Positions 23,371 to 36,220 of a stretch of 64,000 nt of DNA are shown here, in pieces. Under the pieces are notes generated by a model. It saw only the letters and a program-made list of their open reading frames with translations, searched no databases and had not been told where the DNA came from. Where the stretch lies: the NCBI RefSeq assembly GCF_020520425.1, contig NC_079492.1, positions 39,001,542 to 39,065,541 on the forward strand, written 5' to 3'. Position numbers and translations under genes: made by a program. The stretch comes from Spinacia oleracea (Eukaryota > Streptophyta > Magnoliopsida > Caryophyllales > Amaranthaceae). Every line of letters starts with the position of its first letter. Position 1 is the first letter of the stretch.

Positions 23371-24398
23371 ACAACGTAACCGCCCTCAGCCTGGTTCATT
23401 ACATGAGAGAGTTGCTGCCAAACTTAGACTCCTCTTCTGATGAATCGGGAGACGATGGCTTTTTCGGTGACCACTGGCCAAATCAAAATTATGGTCATTA
23501 TCATTCCAGTTTTTCTGGCAAATCTCCACCGGACCAAGTGAATTGACCTCTGTCAGGCCAAAGTAAACTACCTCTATGGGGTAGGAGAAATTCTCCTAAA
23601 CTGGGAAACATAGTGATCAGACCCTCTTTGTATGCATGTATGAAGGAGAAATTGGTACCACAGGTACCGCAGGCCACCCCACCGTTCAAATTCAGTGAAA
23701 TTAAGCAATCCATGCAAGCCAACATCACCTTGAAAAAAAGGGAGATTTGAAAGTTTAATCGGAGAAAAGGGTTTCGGCAGAGAATTCAAGTACCAAAAAA
23801 CATCAGTTGGTGAAGCCTTCAATTCCAACCAATTTCAGGCAACTACATCTACCTAGACCCACAACTCCACCTCGGAACTCAAAGCGCATTAAAGAGGGTG
23901 CATGGCTCAAGTGCACTTCAACTCCTCCTCAAATGCTGCAAAAATCTTGACAAGGTACTTCTCCCCTCTTTACAGCTAATACTTCTGAATTTAAACTATC
24001 ATCAGTGAATTCTAAGACACTCTATACTCAACCTAGTATAGAAGAAGTGTTAGTTTCTCTACCAGTCTCCTTTGATTCAAACTTAGTCAGTTGGCATTCA
24101 ACTCTTGTTCGCTTATTCCTCTTCTGGAAACTCTTTCCTCCTATACACAAATCCCCCCCCCCCAACCACCTATTTAATACACAAACCCAAAAATAACCCC
24201 TATTTAACCACAATTTATCCATCAGTGTTTCCTCATTCCTAACAAACAAAACCCCGCCACTCCCTCTCAAGTCAAAATGAGCCAAAACAACTCAAACCCT
24301 GGCCCAAAATCTTCAATGACTCATCTCCTGGGCCACAACACAAACAGGGCTATCTTCATTGAGCCTAAATTATGGCTTATCCTGGGAGATAGTGACAG
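23371..24398 (+). other. LINE ORF1 downstream segment, degraded
   Basis: Short open stretches rich in Ser, Pro and Asn continue the ORF1 region after the MITE, without an intact frame. A C-run at about 24151 and several stops interrupt it. It ends at the second copia insertion. Confidence 0.5.
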
Positions 24399-24403
24399 GA
24401 TTT

Positions 24404-25743
24404 TGAAGGAAATAATGCCCTTGGTCCAAGTATGCATTCTATGTTAAGTCTAATAAATGCGGTTCAGTATTAATTAACAAGTTAATAATTCAGTGAGATC
24501 AAGTGAGCTGAATGCCTAGCTAGAGGCCGCTTCAGTTCAAGTGGAATTAATGATATTAATCCACAGCTTACTCTTGACTGAACCCGTAGGGTCACACAAA
24601 TAGTACGTAAACGGATCAAGTATTTAATGGCATTAAATACTCCATCTATGAATATTCGGAACCGACGGATCTTGGTTTCAGTGGGAGCCAAGATCGTCAC
24701 AGGCAAGAAATGAATACTCCGGAAACGATGATATTGCCGGAAACGGAAATATGGATCGTATCGGAAATATGAATATTATCCAAGTCGTAGATGTTGCCGG
24801 AAACGGAAACATGGTACGTATCGGAAAATATTATTGGAAATGGAAATATTACCAGAATCGGAAATATTGCCGGAAACGGAAATATTGTCAGAATCAGAAA
24901 TATTGCCGGAATCGGAAAATAATTCCGGAAACGGAAATATTAAATATTTGTTCGAAACGGAAATTAATTCCGGAATCGGAAATATTAAATATTGTTCGTA
25001 TCGGAAATAGATTCCGGAAATGGAAATTTAATCGGAAGCGTATCGTACGAATTAGCATCGGACGAGGCCTGCCGGACGAAGGCCCAGCACGAAGCCAGGC
25101 CGTCGCCCAGCAAGCACGCACGCCACAAGCCCAGCGCGCGCCAAGGCCACGGATGCGTGGGCCTTGCTGCGTTGGCTGCAGCTCGCACGCATGGGCAGTC
25201 CTTGTGGCTGCCGTGTGTGTGTGAGTTTGTGCTCATGCGTGATTCCTGAATCTGCAAGAGTCAGTGTATGATTAAATGTCTATTCCTAATTGGATAAATT
25301 AATTAAATAGAATTCATGTAGGATTCTAATTCCAATTAATTCGCATCCTACTAGGATTACGATTCCTTTTCCATAACTCTATAAATAAAGGCCTAGGGGT
25401 CATAATTTATACACAAGTTTCAAAGTATTCAAAAGTGAGTTTTTGAGAGAAAATTAAAACACATCTTGCTCATAAAAGTGCCGAATTTTCTAGTACCTTA
25501 AGGGCGATTCTAGTTGGTCAATCTTAAGGCGGATCCGGACGTGCTGTGGACTATCTACGGAGGGACGACACTTGGAGTCCTAAAAGACTTGTTCTTGTTC
25601 GGTTCGGGCGCAGCTAGGGAGGGCACGCAACAAAGAGTATGCATCTAATTATGCTATATGATTATGTGTAAATAATATGTTTCCTGGGTTAATGGTTGTT
25701 TCCGCATGATCTATGTAAATGTCATATGTATCATAACCTAACA
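24404..25743 (+). repeat. 5' LTR of second copia copy
   Basis: TGAAGG...CCTAACA, 1340 bp, 46 bp shorter than the inner element's LTR, mainly through a smaller GC-rich block near 25100. The TATA box begins at 25380. Confidence 0.94.
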
Positions 25744-25744
25744 G

Positions 25745-25757
25745 TGGTATCAGAGCC
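25745..25757 (+). other. Primer binding site, perfect initiator-Met type
   Basis: TGGTATCAGAGCC matches the complement of the plant initiator tRNA-Met 3' end without the extra C seen in the other two copies. Confidence 0.88.
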
Positions 25758-26464
25758 CCTTATTATTTTCATAATCTAAATTGCATGAACATGGTTAAAT
25801 ATTACAAATTTGCAAGAATTAAAAGGGGTGATTAATTTTCGTAATTGTTAATTAATTGCAAATTGCGTTTATTTAATTATATGTACGCAGTTTTTCGGCA
25901 GTTTCTTCATTACTCATCCGAATTGAGTGATTTTTGTGTCAATTCCGCATGTAAAAGGCATTCTAAAATTTTGACAAAATTAGTATTTTTCTGCCGAACC
26001 CAGAATTCTCAAATTCGAAGCCTAACTATGACTTTTCGAAGGTTTTAGTTTTTCGGATGCAAAATTTCGTAAATTTAAGATGTTAAATTAAATATTTGCG
26101 ATTCCTGTTGATAAATCTTGAATTTTTGATTGACCTACTGCATATGTTTAACAAGTTTGAATGCCTAGTCTTGTTAATTATGCAATCTAATTTGTAATTA
26201 TGATTAATTTGTTGAAAATTAGAATAATTTAGAATTAATTTGATTTTCATAATTAATTATAATTTAATTAGAAACCTATGATTAAAAACCACCATAAAAA
26301 TTGTAAATTTACGATAAATTTTAAATTTTTATGACCTAGACTTGAATCCATATCAATCGGAAATCAATTGGATAATAAATTTTCGATTTTTCGCCCTAAA
26401 ATTATGAAATTAATAATATTTATTAATTTGTCATTAATTTTAAATATAAATTTTAAATTTTTAT

Positions 26465-27190
26465 GCGATTCGTTCATATAACTTGCACGCACGAAGCAAT
26501 GGACGCTTCGTGTTACCCTTAAGGGGTGTTGTATAATGCGGGCATGCGACGACGAGCAAGGGAGCTCGTCGCCCGTGCGGCACGAATGCAATGAGCAAGG
26601 GCGTAGTGCACGAGCACAAGGCAGCAGCCCTGCCTTGTGTCGTGTGCCACGAGCAATGAACGAATGGGCATGGGCGAAGGGCGAGCCAAGGCAGTCGCGT
26701 GTGGGCAGCAAGCGAGCTGCGCCACAACGCGTGCTGCCTCGCACAAGTGCGCGCAGCCTCGCGCGCAGCGAGCGCAAGCTCGCGTGCCACGAGCGCTGCG
26801 CCCAGCACTGCTCGCGCGCGCAGCGCGCGATGTCGCTCGCCCAGCGAGCGATGTCGCGCACCAGCGAGCGATGGCTCGCGCCAGCGAGCGATGGCTCGCG
26901 CGCGCAGCGCGCGATGTCGCGCCCCAGCGAGCGATGGCTCGCGCGCACAGCGAGCGAGCCAGCGCGCACAGCGAGCGAGCCAGCGCGCACAGCGAGCGAG
27001 CCAGCGCGCCCAGCGAACGATCTCGCGCGCGCACTGCAAGCGATAGCTCGCGTGCGATGGGGCGCTGTGCGGAGGCTTGCGTTGGGACAGCAGCAGCTAT
27101 GCTACGAGCGCATGGGCTGCGCGCACATGGCCAGCAATGGCTGTGTGCGTACGGCCCATGGGCGTGCAACGCGTAGAGTGTTTGCGTTTC
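26465..27190 (+). repeat. CpG-rich minisatellite block, second copy
   Basis: Same island as 2826-3495 but longer and rearranged. The unit AGCGAGCGAGCCAGCGCGCA is repeated three times in tandem at about 26948-27010. Confidence 0.8.
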
Positions 27191-28504
27191 GATTAGATCG
27201 TTTTGAATGTTTAATTTGAAAATTTCAGTTCACGTAATTTTAATTAATTTTAAAATTAATAATTTGAATTAATTTCTTGGATTTTAATTTTGAATATTAT
27301 AATTATAATAAATGGAATTTATTCTAATTATTTTACTAAAATTAAAATCATGAATTAATTTAAATGCGACTGAAATTAAATTAAATTTTTGGATTCAATT
27401 ATAAATTTATATGAGCTTTAAATTTTAATTAAATTTGTATGTTTCCGGTTAGACTAGAAATACAATTTTATGTTTAAAATTAGTAAAGCATATGAATTTA
27501 TTGGTTTGAGTGGGAGCGCTTTTTAGTCATAAACTCTTGATTAGGTCTACAAATCCTTAAGGTTAAAACAACTCGATTAAAATTAATAAGGACTGAATAA
27601 TTGGTAGATTATTGGTGACCTTGATTAATTGCTGCAAATGTTTACGTGATGCATAATGTGTTTTACTAACCAGCTATGTGGGCCATTCATGATAATGAAT
27701 GGGTGAATGGTATATATTGTATATGTACTGTTTTGCAGGTTATGAAGTGACTAGTATGGCCCAAATAGGATAGAAAATATGGTCTGCGTACCATTAATTT
27801 GAATGTAATTGGTCTAAAGTACCAAAGTTATTTTTCAATTCAAATATGGTCTGCGAACCATCAAATAGTTGTAATTAGTTATAGCTTATCCTATTTGAAG
27901 AAAATGGTGCCTCCCACGGAGATTTTCAAGACGGACTTTGAAGTCAAAGCTTCAAGATGAAGTCGGGCCATACTAGATCACAAATATCTTATGCATGTTT
28001 TAAGTTATTTATTGTTTTAAATATGTCTTAAAATGCATGAGATCAAAAGCTTGATTATGTTGCATGATTAAGGATTTTAGTTCACTTAAAATCTAACCAA
28101 CATAGTAAGAGCCTTAAGTTCCAAACTTAAAAAATTGAGTTAAAAGGTGCCATGCCAAAATATACACTTGCTTGGATATCCTTTACATCAATCTAGTAAT
28201 AGTTTTCGCTCAGCGAGGTGTTACTTATTGGTCCTAAAGGGGCAAGGTACACAAATAATTGTGAGTACATGTTAGTTTTGGTGAAACTCAACGATATAAG
28301 TAAGGAGTCCTTTTATGTCGTGGCAAAATCGATAGGTTTACCTAATAAGTTCTTAGACGTACCTATCAACCAAGAGTAGTTTCTAGACTATTAGCAAAAG
28401 GATTTTGCTTACCTAAAGTGTTTTAGAATTGAGTCGACAAACTGTGCTTAATTCTTCAATGGTTTTAGGATCTTGGAATCATTTTATTCACACCTGCCGG
28501 AACA

Positions 28505-31500
28505 ATAAAATCGAATAAAATGCTAATAACTTGTTTGAATTGCATGGTTGCTTTAATTTCAAGTTATTATTCATGATAAATGTTTAGACTTTGCATGCTT
28601 CAATGTATGTTTTAATTATTGTTTATAATTAAATATCTTGCACTGCAATAAATCCTTTTAGAAAGGTAACAGTAAATTTCCTCGATTGGTAGTGAATCCA
28701 AGAACGATTCACGGAAAAGAGAGAAAGTGAGCAATTTAAAATGTACGTTTCTTATAGCGACTTTTATGGTTGTTTTCGAATATCAAAATCGAATGGCAAA
28801 CCAATTGGTGCTTGTGAATTCAAAATACAATGTAGTTTTGAGATCGTAAAGCATTGAGTTTAAACGCTCAGCCTTACCAATGGTTAACAACCTAATATCT
28901 TTGTCCATTTAATTCTCGAATGAGTCTAGTCCCTAGACATTCGAATAGATCGATGCTTAGAGAACTTTAGAAGCTTCTGGTAAGATCATCTAGTTGAAAC
29001 AAAATATTCAACATAAATTAAAATGGTAAAGAACCTTGTTGGTGACATTGGACATGTCTAACAAAGTATAAAAGTCAACACTAAAGAATTCAATTCTTAA
29101 GACTATAAGAAAAGGTACAAGAAATAGGAAAACGAGGAACAAATGAAAGGAATTTACGATTTCGTTTCTACCTATAAGTTTATGTTTAAAGAGAAGTGAC
29201 CTAGCAATCAAACTTCCTTGGTATCATATACCGCTTGAGGTTCTTACTTCGGTAATAACTCAAACAATGGAAGCTAGGATACACTAATGACCTACAAGTG
29301 GGAAATGAAGCATGGCAATGCTACATTAGTTGTAGGGTCATCTAGTTTGTTTTAAGTCCTTTCAAAGGCTGGAACTTAATGGCTATTTTGTTCCATAATC
29401 AGCATACCTAAATTTCTGCTTCAAACACAGAAAGACTCACATTCAGAAGAACAAAAACAATGCTTGTTTGTTTGTTTATTTGAATGAAATGGTCAATTAC
29501 TGGTTGAGTCAATATGCTTGATTAAAACAAACAACTCTTTAAAGAACTTTACTAGGTTCAAATCAAACCCTTGATTTGAGTTCCATTAAATCTTTGGCAT
29601 TGTTGCTTAGACCATATCAACAAGTTAACATTCATAAGCTCTATTTTAATGGACTTTTGAAAGTTGGTTGATTTCTAGATCAACTTAAGACAAGCTAGTC
29701 TTACTTGTTGAAAGTAACAAAAGATATGAACTATTGTTAGAACGCCTAGACGATAGAGTTCAAAGCTAAAGAAAGATTTTATGACTTTATTATTTCACAT
29801 GGATTTGAGTGAATATAGGTTTATTTACTCAAATGTGATATAAGTTGAATCTGTTTGGCTAGTTCAAAGATTCAGAAGTATAAAATCCACTTGGCAAGAA
29901 ATCATAAAGATCTAGGTTAGATCATGTTGATGATTACTTGAGACCAAATATGATCATCAATGATTGTGTGTTGTAATTTCACAATCTAGCTCCATAAGAT
30001 ATGGCATATCTAAGTTGGAATGATCGAAGTCAATTAGTACTTGATTCAATCAATGATGGATCATAAAGACTTTTCCTATAATTTCTAAAACAAAATGCTC
30101 AACTACCACCAAACTAAACCAAATTCGTCAAAGCTATTGAAAAGTAATTTCAGGATATCTTTTCAATTATATATATCTAAAGAGTTGCTAAACTCAGTGG
30201 GAGCTTAGTGTTTGTTATTCAACAAACTAAGGCCCAAGTCTAGATATATGTTTCATTGTGATTTATTCAAATGAGACACAAGGGTATTGTTTCTACCACG
30301 AATTTTTGAGAACATAATGTTTGTTTGCTCGAAATAATGTCCTTTTGGAGATTCGTTTCCAAAATGACAAGTGGGAGAAAATAGACCTCGAAAATCTTCG
30401 AGGCGAACAACAAACATAAACGGACATTCCGGAGGCTTTTCGAAGTGCTTCAGAAAATCCGAACTTATTCTGTAAGGACTTTACAAGTGGCTTTAAAGAA
30501 TAAACATCTCTTAGAAGACTTTACAAGTGCTTCAAGGAGAACAGAATATTCAAAGGACTTTCAAGTGACTATTGATATTCTATTGTTTGATGTTCTATAC
30601 CCAAGTAGGCATAGAGTTCAACTCACTGAAACTATGCAATTCTTCTATTAGATAGTGAAGAAACCTACAACTTACAGTCAAACTATTATCATGTAGATTA
30701 ATGAGTTTGTGACTTGTAAGAAAGCTATGACGAAACCCAGATTCCCTAAAATGGTTAGAGGCCATATATAGACTCAAATGTTTTAAATGGCTAGAGGCCA
30801 TAAAACATACTCAATGTTTTGATGACAAAATTGAAATTTTGTTGATTTGCAAGAATAGTTTCACACCTATTGGTTGCAAGTTTGTTTTAAGGATAAAAAC
30901 CATCAAACATGAATTGTGTTCACACACAAAGCTAGATTAGTTGCTAAAAGTTACAAGCAAATTCACGATGTGGATTGTGTTGAAACCTCATGCAAAATCG
31001 TAATGCTTCAAGTCTATAATTCAAGCAATGATTGCATATTGGTAAATATGGCAATTGGATGACAAAAGTATTCCTCAATCAAATGTTGGAATAAACTATG
31101 TACATGGTATGTCATAGGATTTGTGGATCCAAATAAATGCTTGAAAAAGAAAGCTAGCTTATGAAATCTAAGTCCAGATTTAAGCAAGCAATTGGGAATT
31201 AGAACTGTATTTTAATGAAGCTAATAAGTATTTTAGTTTCATAAAATATACATGATTCTTATAGATATATAAGAAGTTTAGTGGGAGTACTTAAAACTTA
31301 ATTGGTCCTATGTGTATTACACACATATCTCTCTATTGTGAAATAACATTCAAATGCTAATGACTTAGATTTGAAATAATTCATCAATGATGGACCATGG
31401 CGAAACTTAGTACATACTGGGTATTAAGATCTATTTACAAAGATCTTATGATATTGTTTTGGATTAAGTAATGGCATTTACTAAATCAAACACGAAAGTC

Positions 31501-32605
31501 TCCATTGGAGATATTCGACCCATGTGAATAAATCTAAGTAAAGGATGTTTGAACTATGTATAAGCATTTACTAAGTTAAACATCAAAGGATCTAAATAAG
31601 ATTCTTAACCTATATTATATGTCAAAGAATTTAGCTGAATTTAGTATCTACTGAAACTAGATAAGCTAAAGTTACATGAATAGAATTCAATTGGGAATTA
31701 TTCTGCAAAAGAATTTATCATGTATGATATAATATGAGGATCGCCAAAAACGTATCGTATGACTTTAGGCATGACGAACATATACCAGTCTCTATTGATC
31801 TAAGTGAAGATCAACTAGATTGAGATCAAGAATACTTATGGTACTTGAAAAGGTACATAGGAATAGTTCTTGATTCAAGGAAATAAAGATATGCTAAATA
31901 TTGATGCTACACGCATAAACACTGGCAAAGGATCAAGCAAGACCCTTTGGAGTTAACCATTGATAAGGACGAGCTATAGAGCATCGTGTTTTGAAATGGC
32001 AACATGGGTTGGAGACCATGAGTTGTTGCGTGGGAAATTAAAATATTAATTTCTATGTTCTAAGATACAGCTGGAAAGTCTTCCACATGTCTGTGAACTG
32101 CTTGGATAAGTAAATCCAAACAAAGCATCACTAGCAACCTAAACAGTTGAAGTAAAAGTAATTATTGCCTAAGAAGCAATAAAACAGGGTTGTTTAAAGT
32201 CCTTCACTGAACTTGGGTAGATCACCTGTCTGCTGGCTCGATGGTTCTTCATTGAAAAATGCGTAGAACCACTCTTGAAGCAAGAAAAACGTCTGCTAAC
32301 TTGATGGTTCTTCATTGCAAAATGAGTAATACCACCATCGAAGTAAGAAAGACTAGATCACATAATAAACAAACTCGAAAAGATCTTATCATCATATCTC
32401 AAAGAACATTCGATGAAAAGGATGTTAAGATTGGCAAAGCATGATAACTAAACCTATGCAACAAGTGAGAAGCAACACTCACATTGTCGCACTGGAAATC
32501 AAGCATAGCTTTGAATTCCATGAATTGTTTTAGAAAATGGGTTTGAGGCCCATGGTTGTAAAACATTGGGGTTGAACATTTATCATATATGAAATGTATT
32601 TTCAT
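28505..32605 (+). pseudogene. Ghost of copia gag-pol, no reading frame
   Basis: About 4.1 kb, the same length as the coding part of the intact copy, with only patches of recognisable similarity. Examples: 29290-29345 against the protease end (5933-5990), 30361-30415 against 7108-7160, and 30860-30990 against the reverse transcriptase start (7477-7605). Indels and stops are everywhere and the longest open stretch is under 70 codons. It cannot encode enzymes. The decay is far greater than in the flanking leader and tail. Confidence 0.82.
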
Positions 32606-33385
32606 ATTCCATTTAATCTTGGTTTAGTATTAAATGATGAGTCCCTTCAAATTTGACGAAATATTCAAGATAGACTGTCAGGACCAGTCCTGTGACTAAG
32701 AAATGTCTATCAAGTGAACTTGAATGTCAAAGGTTGAAAATGGTCCCTAGTCGGAGTTTTTCTATAAAATTGGACGCATAGAAAAACGTTAGACGACTAG
32801 AATGCAAGATGACTAGTAGTTCTGTTTCTTGAACTATGTGGACATGGCAATGTCATAATCATTTGCATAGATACTTACTTTGGGAAGACTAGTATCGGAC
32901 AAGACCTATGAAACTTTACTGTAAGAGATGAAAATCTGTCATAAGTAAATTTCATTAAAATTATTAGACACTAAATCCTCAATACCTGAGTGATTTGAGA
33001 TTACTTGTTTGAGAACTGGTTGCTTTGACGTTGACCAACCGTCGCACCGTAAAAGGAGGCTATAAAGGCAACGCTCAGGTAATCACCTATCAAACGAAGT
33101 CTAATCTCAAGATCGCAAGATTGGGATTGTCCTCCCATAAATCGGGATGAGATGCTTAAAAGTTGTACAAGGCCACTCGGAGAGCTAGAAACTGTGAAAT
33201 GCATGGCCGTGCTCGGATGAATCATAGGCTATGATTATCTGTTTATTTGATCAGTTGAACTCTGAAACCGAGGAACACCTCTGGACATAATAAGGATGAC
33301 AACTCTTACCTTATGTTCAAGAGCAAGCATCGAGCGACAAAGGAATTAGGAAATGCACACTTGTCCCTAAGGACAAGTGGGAGAC
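32606..33385 (+). other. Conserved 3' tail and polypurine tract of second copia copy
   Basis: From about 32605 (ATTAAATGATGAGTCCCTTC) the sequence again closely matches the intact element (9035-9790), ending in the same AAGGACAAGTGGGAGAC before the LTR. Confidence 0.85.
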
Positions 33386-34725
33386 TGAAGGAAATAATGC
33401 CCTTGGTCCAAGTATGCATTCTATGTTAAGTCTAATAAATGCGGTTCAGTATTAATTAACAAGTTAATAATTCAGTGAGATCAAGTGAGCTGAATGCCTA
33501 GCTAGAGGCCGCTTCAGTTCAAGTGGAATTAATGATATTAATCCACAGCTTACTCTTGACTGAACCCGTAGGGTCACACAAATAGTACGTAAACGGATCA
33601 AGTATTTAATGGCATTAAATACTCCATCTATGAATATTCGGAACCGACGGATCTTGGTTTCAGTGGGAGCCAAGATCGTCACAGGCAAGAAATGAATACT
33701 CCGGAAACGATGATATTGCCGGAAACGGAAATATGGATCGTATCGGAAATATGAATATTATCCAAGTCGTAGATGTTGCCGGAAACGGAAACATGGTACG
33801 TATCGGAAAATATTATTGGAAATGGAAATATTACCAGAATCGGAAATATTGCCGGAAACGGAAATATTGTCAGAATCGGAAATATTGCCGGAATAGGAAA
33901 ATAATTCCGGAAACGGAAATATTAAATATTTGTTCGAAACGGAAATTAATTCCGGAATCGGAAATATTAAATATTGTTCGTATCGGAAATAGATTCCGGA
34001 AATGGAAATTTAATCGGAAGCGTATCGTACGAATTAGCATCGGACGAGGCCTGCCGGACGAAGGCCCAGCACGAAGCCAGGCCGTCGCCCAGCAAGCACG
34101 CACGCCACAAGCCCAGCGCGCGCCAAGGCCACGGATGCGTGGGCCTTGCTGCGTGGGCTGCAGCTCGCACGCATGGGCAGTCCTTGTGGCTGCCGTGTGT
34201 GTGTGAGTTTGTGCTCATGCGTGATTCCTGAATCTGCAAGAGTCAGTGTATGATTAAATGTCTATTCCTAATTGGATAAATTAATTAAATAGAATTCATG
34301 TAGGATTCTAATTCCAATTAATTCGCATCCTACTAGGATTACGATTCCTTTTCCATAACTCTATAAATAAAGGCCTAGGGGTCATAATTTATACACAAGT
34401 TTCAAAGTATTCAAAAGTGAGTTTTTGAGAGAAAATTAAAACACATCTTGCTCATAAAAGTGCCGAATTTTCTAGTACCTTAAGGGCGATTCTAGTTGGT
34501 CAATCTTAAGGCGGATCCGGACGTGCTGTGGACTATCTACGGAGGGACGACACTTGGAGTCCTAAAAGACTTGTTCTTGTTCGGTTCGGGCGCAGCTAGG
34601 GAGGGCACGCAACAAAGAGTATGCATCTAATTATGCTATATGATTATGTGTAAATAATATGTTTCCTGGGTTAATGGTTGTTTCCGCATGATCTATGTAA
34701 ATGTCATATGTATCATAACCTAACA
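33386..34725 (+). repeat. 3' LTR of second copia copy
   Basis: 1340 bp, near-identical to 24404-25743. Differences seen by eye: two single bases in the GGAAA array (around 33878 and 33895) and one in the GC block (around 34149). Confidence 0.94.
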
Positions 34726-34730
34726 GATTT

Positions 34731-35543
34731 TATGCCCAACCCACCCTGAGATTGACCCGCTCAACCGCCCCCTTGTCCCAAACCCGCAACTCGCAATCCA
34801 GGTTGCAAACCCGGCTCCCGTTGTTCAGGCACCCGAACTGCAACCCGTTACCACTCCTATACTAAATTCAGATGCTGATTCAAACTCCTCTGTTTCTATT
34901 GTCACCACCCAATACCCAAGCCCAAATGCACCAACCCACCTCACCAGGCCCAACACAAAAAACAAGAACAAAGCTCTCCTAATTGAGGACTCCTCCTCCA
35001 ACGAGTCCCCTGACTCATCATTCACCTTTGACAACAACTCAAAAAACCCAAGAAATTCTAATCCACCACCAAATTTATTACCCTGTCTTGCTGGCTTTCT
35101 CTCTGTGGACTCTGAATTCTCAATTGGAGAACTGATGTGGCTAGAAATTGAAGGCCATACCTCTTCTGGGCCGTCAACCAAACCGATTAAAATAAAAAAT
35201 TCCCGAACAAAATCAAATGGGAAAGGAAGCGCAGATCAAAAGCGAGAAGTTTAGCTTCCATGGGCAAATCCTCCAACTCCCCCCCTATTCTTGACGCCCC
35301 TCTAGTTTTCCATGCCAAGAGAAGGGAGATGGAGCCAACCTCTCTGAATACCTTGCAGGTTAAGGGGTTAGAAGTAAGTGGTGAGCATCCTGGAAAGAGA
35401 AGGAAAGATCAGAAACTGTACCATGGAAAAGGAGAACTCAAGTTTGGTTTCTACAAGCGTGTCAGCTCCTCTGGTAGTTCTTCATCGTCTGATTCGGGTG
35501 TGGCGATTGGCCCTGCACAATCCCTTGCGGATATATGGAATCT
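34731..35543 (+). other. LINE ORF1 C-terminal region, degraded
   Basis: Sequence interrupted by the copia insertion resumes here with Pro-, Asn- and Ser-rich codons, as in variable ORF1 tails. Open pieces include 35260-35547. No functional frame. Confidence 0.45.
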
Positions 35544-35690
35544 ATGAGCTGGAATTGTAGGGAAATCAGTGAAGCCAACACCCCCTCAATTCTGTTCTTT
35601 AAGTGGTTGGTAAATTCGGCTAGGCTAGATTTTATGTTCCTTAGTAAATCAAAAAGTTATGTTTCTTACTTGAAACCTGTAGGGGTTTTT
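35544..35690 (+). pseudogene. LINE ORF2 start (endonuclease N-terminus), truncated
   Basis: Begins MSWNCR, the hallmark start of the apurinic-type endonuclease of plant LINE ORF2, followed about 30 residues later by LDFMFLSKSK where the family has a conserved L(S/M)ET motif. Homology ends near 35690. Endonuclease catalytic core, reverse transcriptase and 3' end are absent. Confidence 0.68.
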
Positions 35691-36220
35691 TTTGTGTCAA
35701 AACTTGTTTCCCGTTCTACAAGAGGGGCGGTTCTTTAGAAAACCGTAGAATTTTTGTACCTCGAAGGAGTCGCCACCAAACATTGTTTAAAGTCTCGTTT
35801 GGAAAGACCGCAAGTGACTCTATTTTGGATAAGGCCTTGAATCCTTGAAACGGATGGGTGAGATCTGGGCACGGGAACAAAAATGCTTATTCCGCGAGCT
35901 TTAGAAATATTCAAGTACATTGTCACAACATTGTTTTCGAAAATAAACCCTAGATTAGACTATGTGGGTTTGCATTTAGAGCAAATTGAATCTCTAATTG
36001 TATGGTGGTCACTTTTGCTTTAAAGATTGATTGAAGGAACCTAAGGCCGGTTTGTCCAAAAATATCTTTGTTAAGCGTGATGTAACCTTTGCATTTTGTT
36101 GTATTTAACATGTTGGTGATGAAAGCAATAAAGCAAATAAAGCAACATCACAATACTAAATAAAGTGCAGAATTAGTAAATACAAGACCCCCTAGAAAAG
36201 GACTAGGGAGTAGGTCCACA
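35691..36220 (-). other. Tat-related non-coding fragment, unresolved
   Basis: GGAGTCGCCACC at about 35767 is the inverse of TGGCGACTCC, the start of the tRNA-Arg-type primer binding site used by many Tat/Ogre elements. This hints at a minus-strand leader/LTR junction. No gene. The junction with the gag remnant falls at about 36220. Confidence 0.35.

Larger units (their letters stand above)
25744..28504 (+). other. Leader of second copia copy
   Basis: Nearly colinear with 2098-4815, with scattered substitutions, including the CpG-rich minisatellite at 26465-27190. Similarity to the inner element fades abruptly at about 28505, after the shared CACACCTGCCGGAACA. Confidence 0.85.
24404..34725 (+). 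mobile_element. Second copia copy: intact ends, ruined pol
   Basis: 10322 bp with two 1340-bp LTRs, perfect primer binding site, conserved leader and tail, and perfect 5-bp duplication GATTT (24399-24403, 34726-34730). It belongs to the same family as 712-11176, but its middle 4.1 kb has no usable frame. I saw only about three differences between its LTRs, so it moved recently although it cannot code for its own enzymes. Confidence 0.92.
22254..35690 (+). mobile_element. Decayed plant L1-type LINE, split by two insertions
   Basis: An ORF1 remnant (DUF4283-like and zinc knuckle) at 22254-23096 is followed, after a CACTA MITE and the second copia copy, by more ORF1-like proline-rich sequence (34731-35540) and the first codons of an ORF2 endonuclease (35544). 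The same order, gag-like ORF1 then endonuclease/RT ORF2, defines plant L1 elements. The 5' limit is approximate. The ORF2 remainder is missing beyond about 35690, where Tat-related sequence begins. Confidence 0.7.

Noticed and set aside
35260..35547. 95-codon ORF before the LINE ORF2 start
   Set aside because: Ser-rich remnant of the LINE ORF1 tail; not an independent gene.
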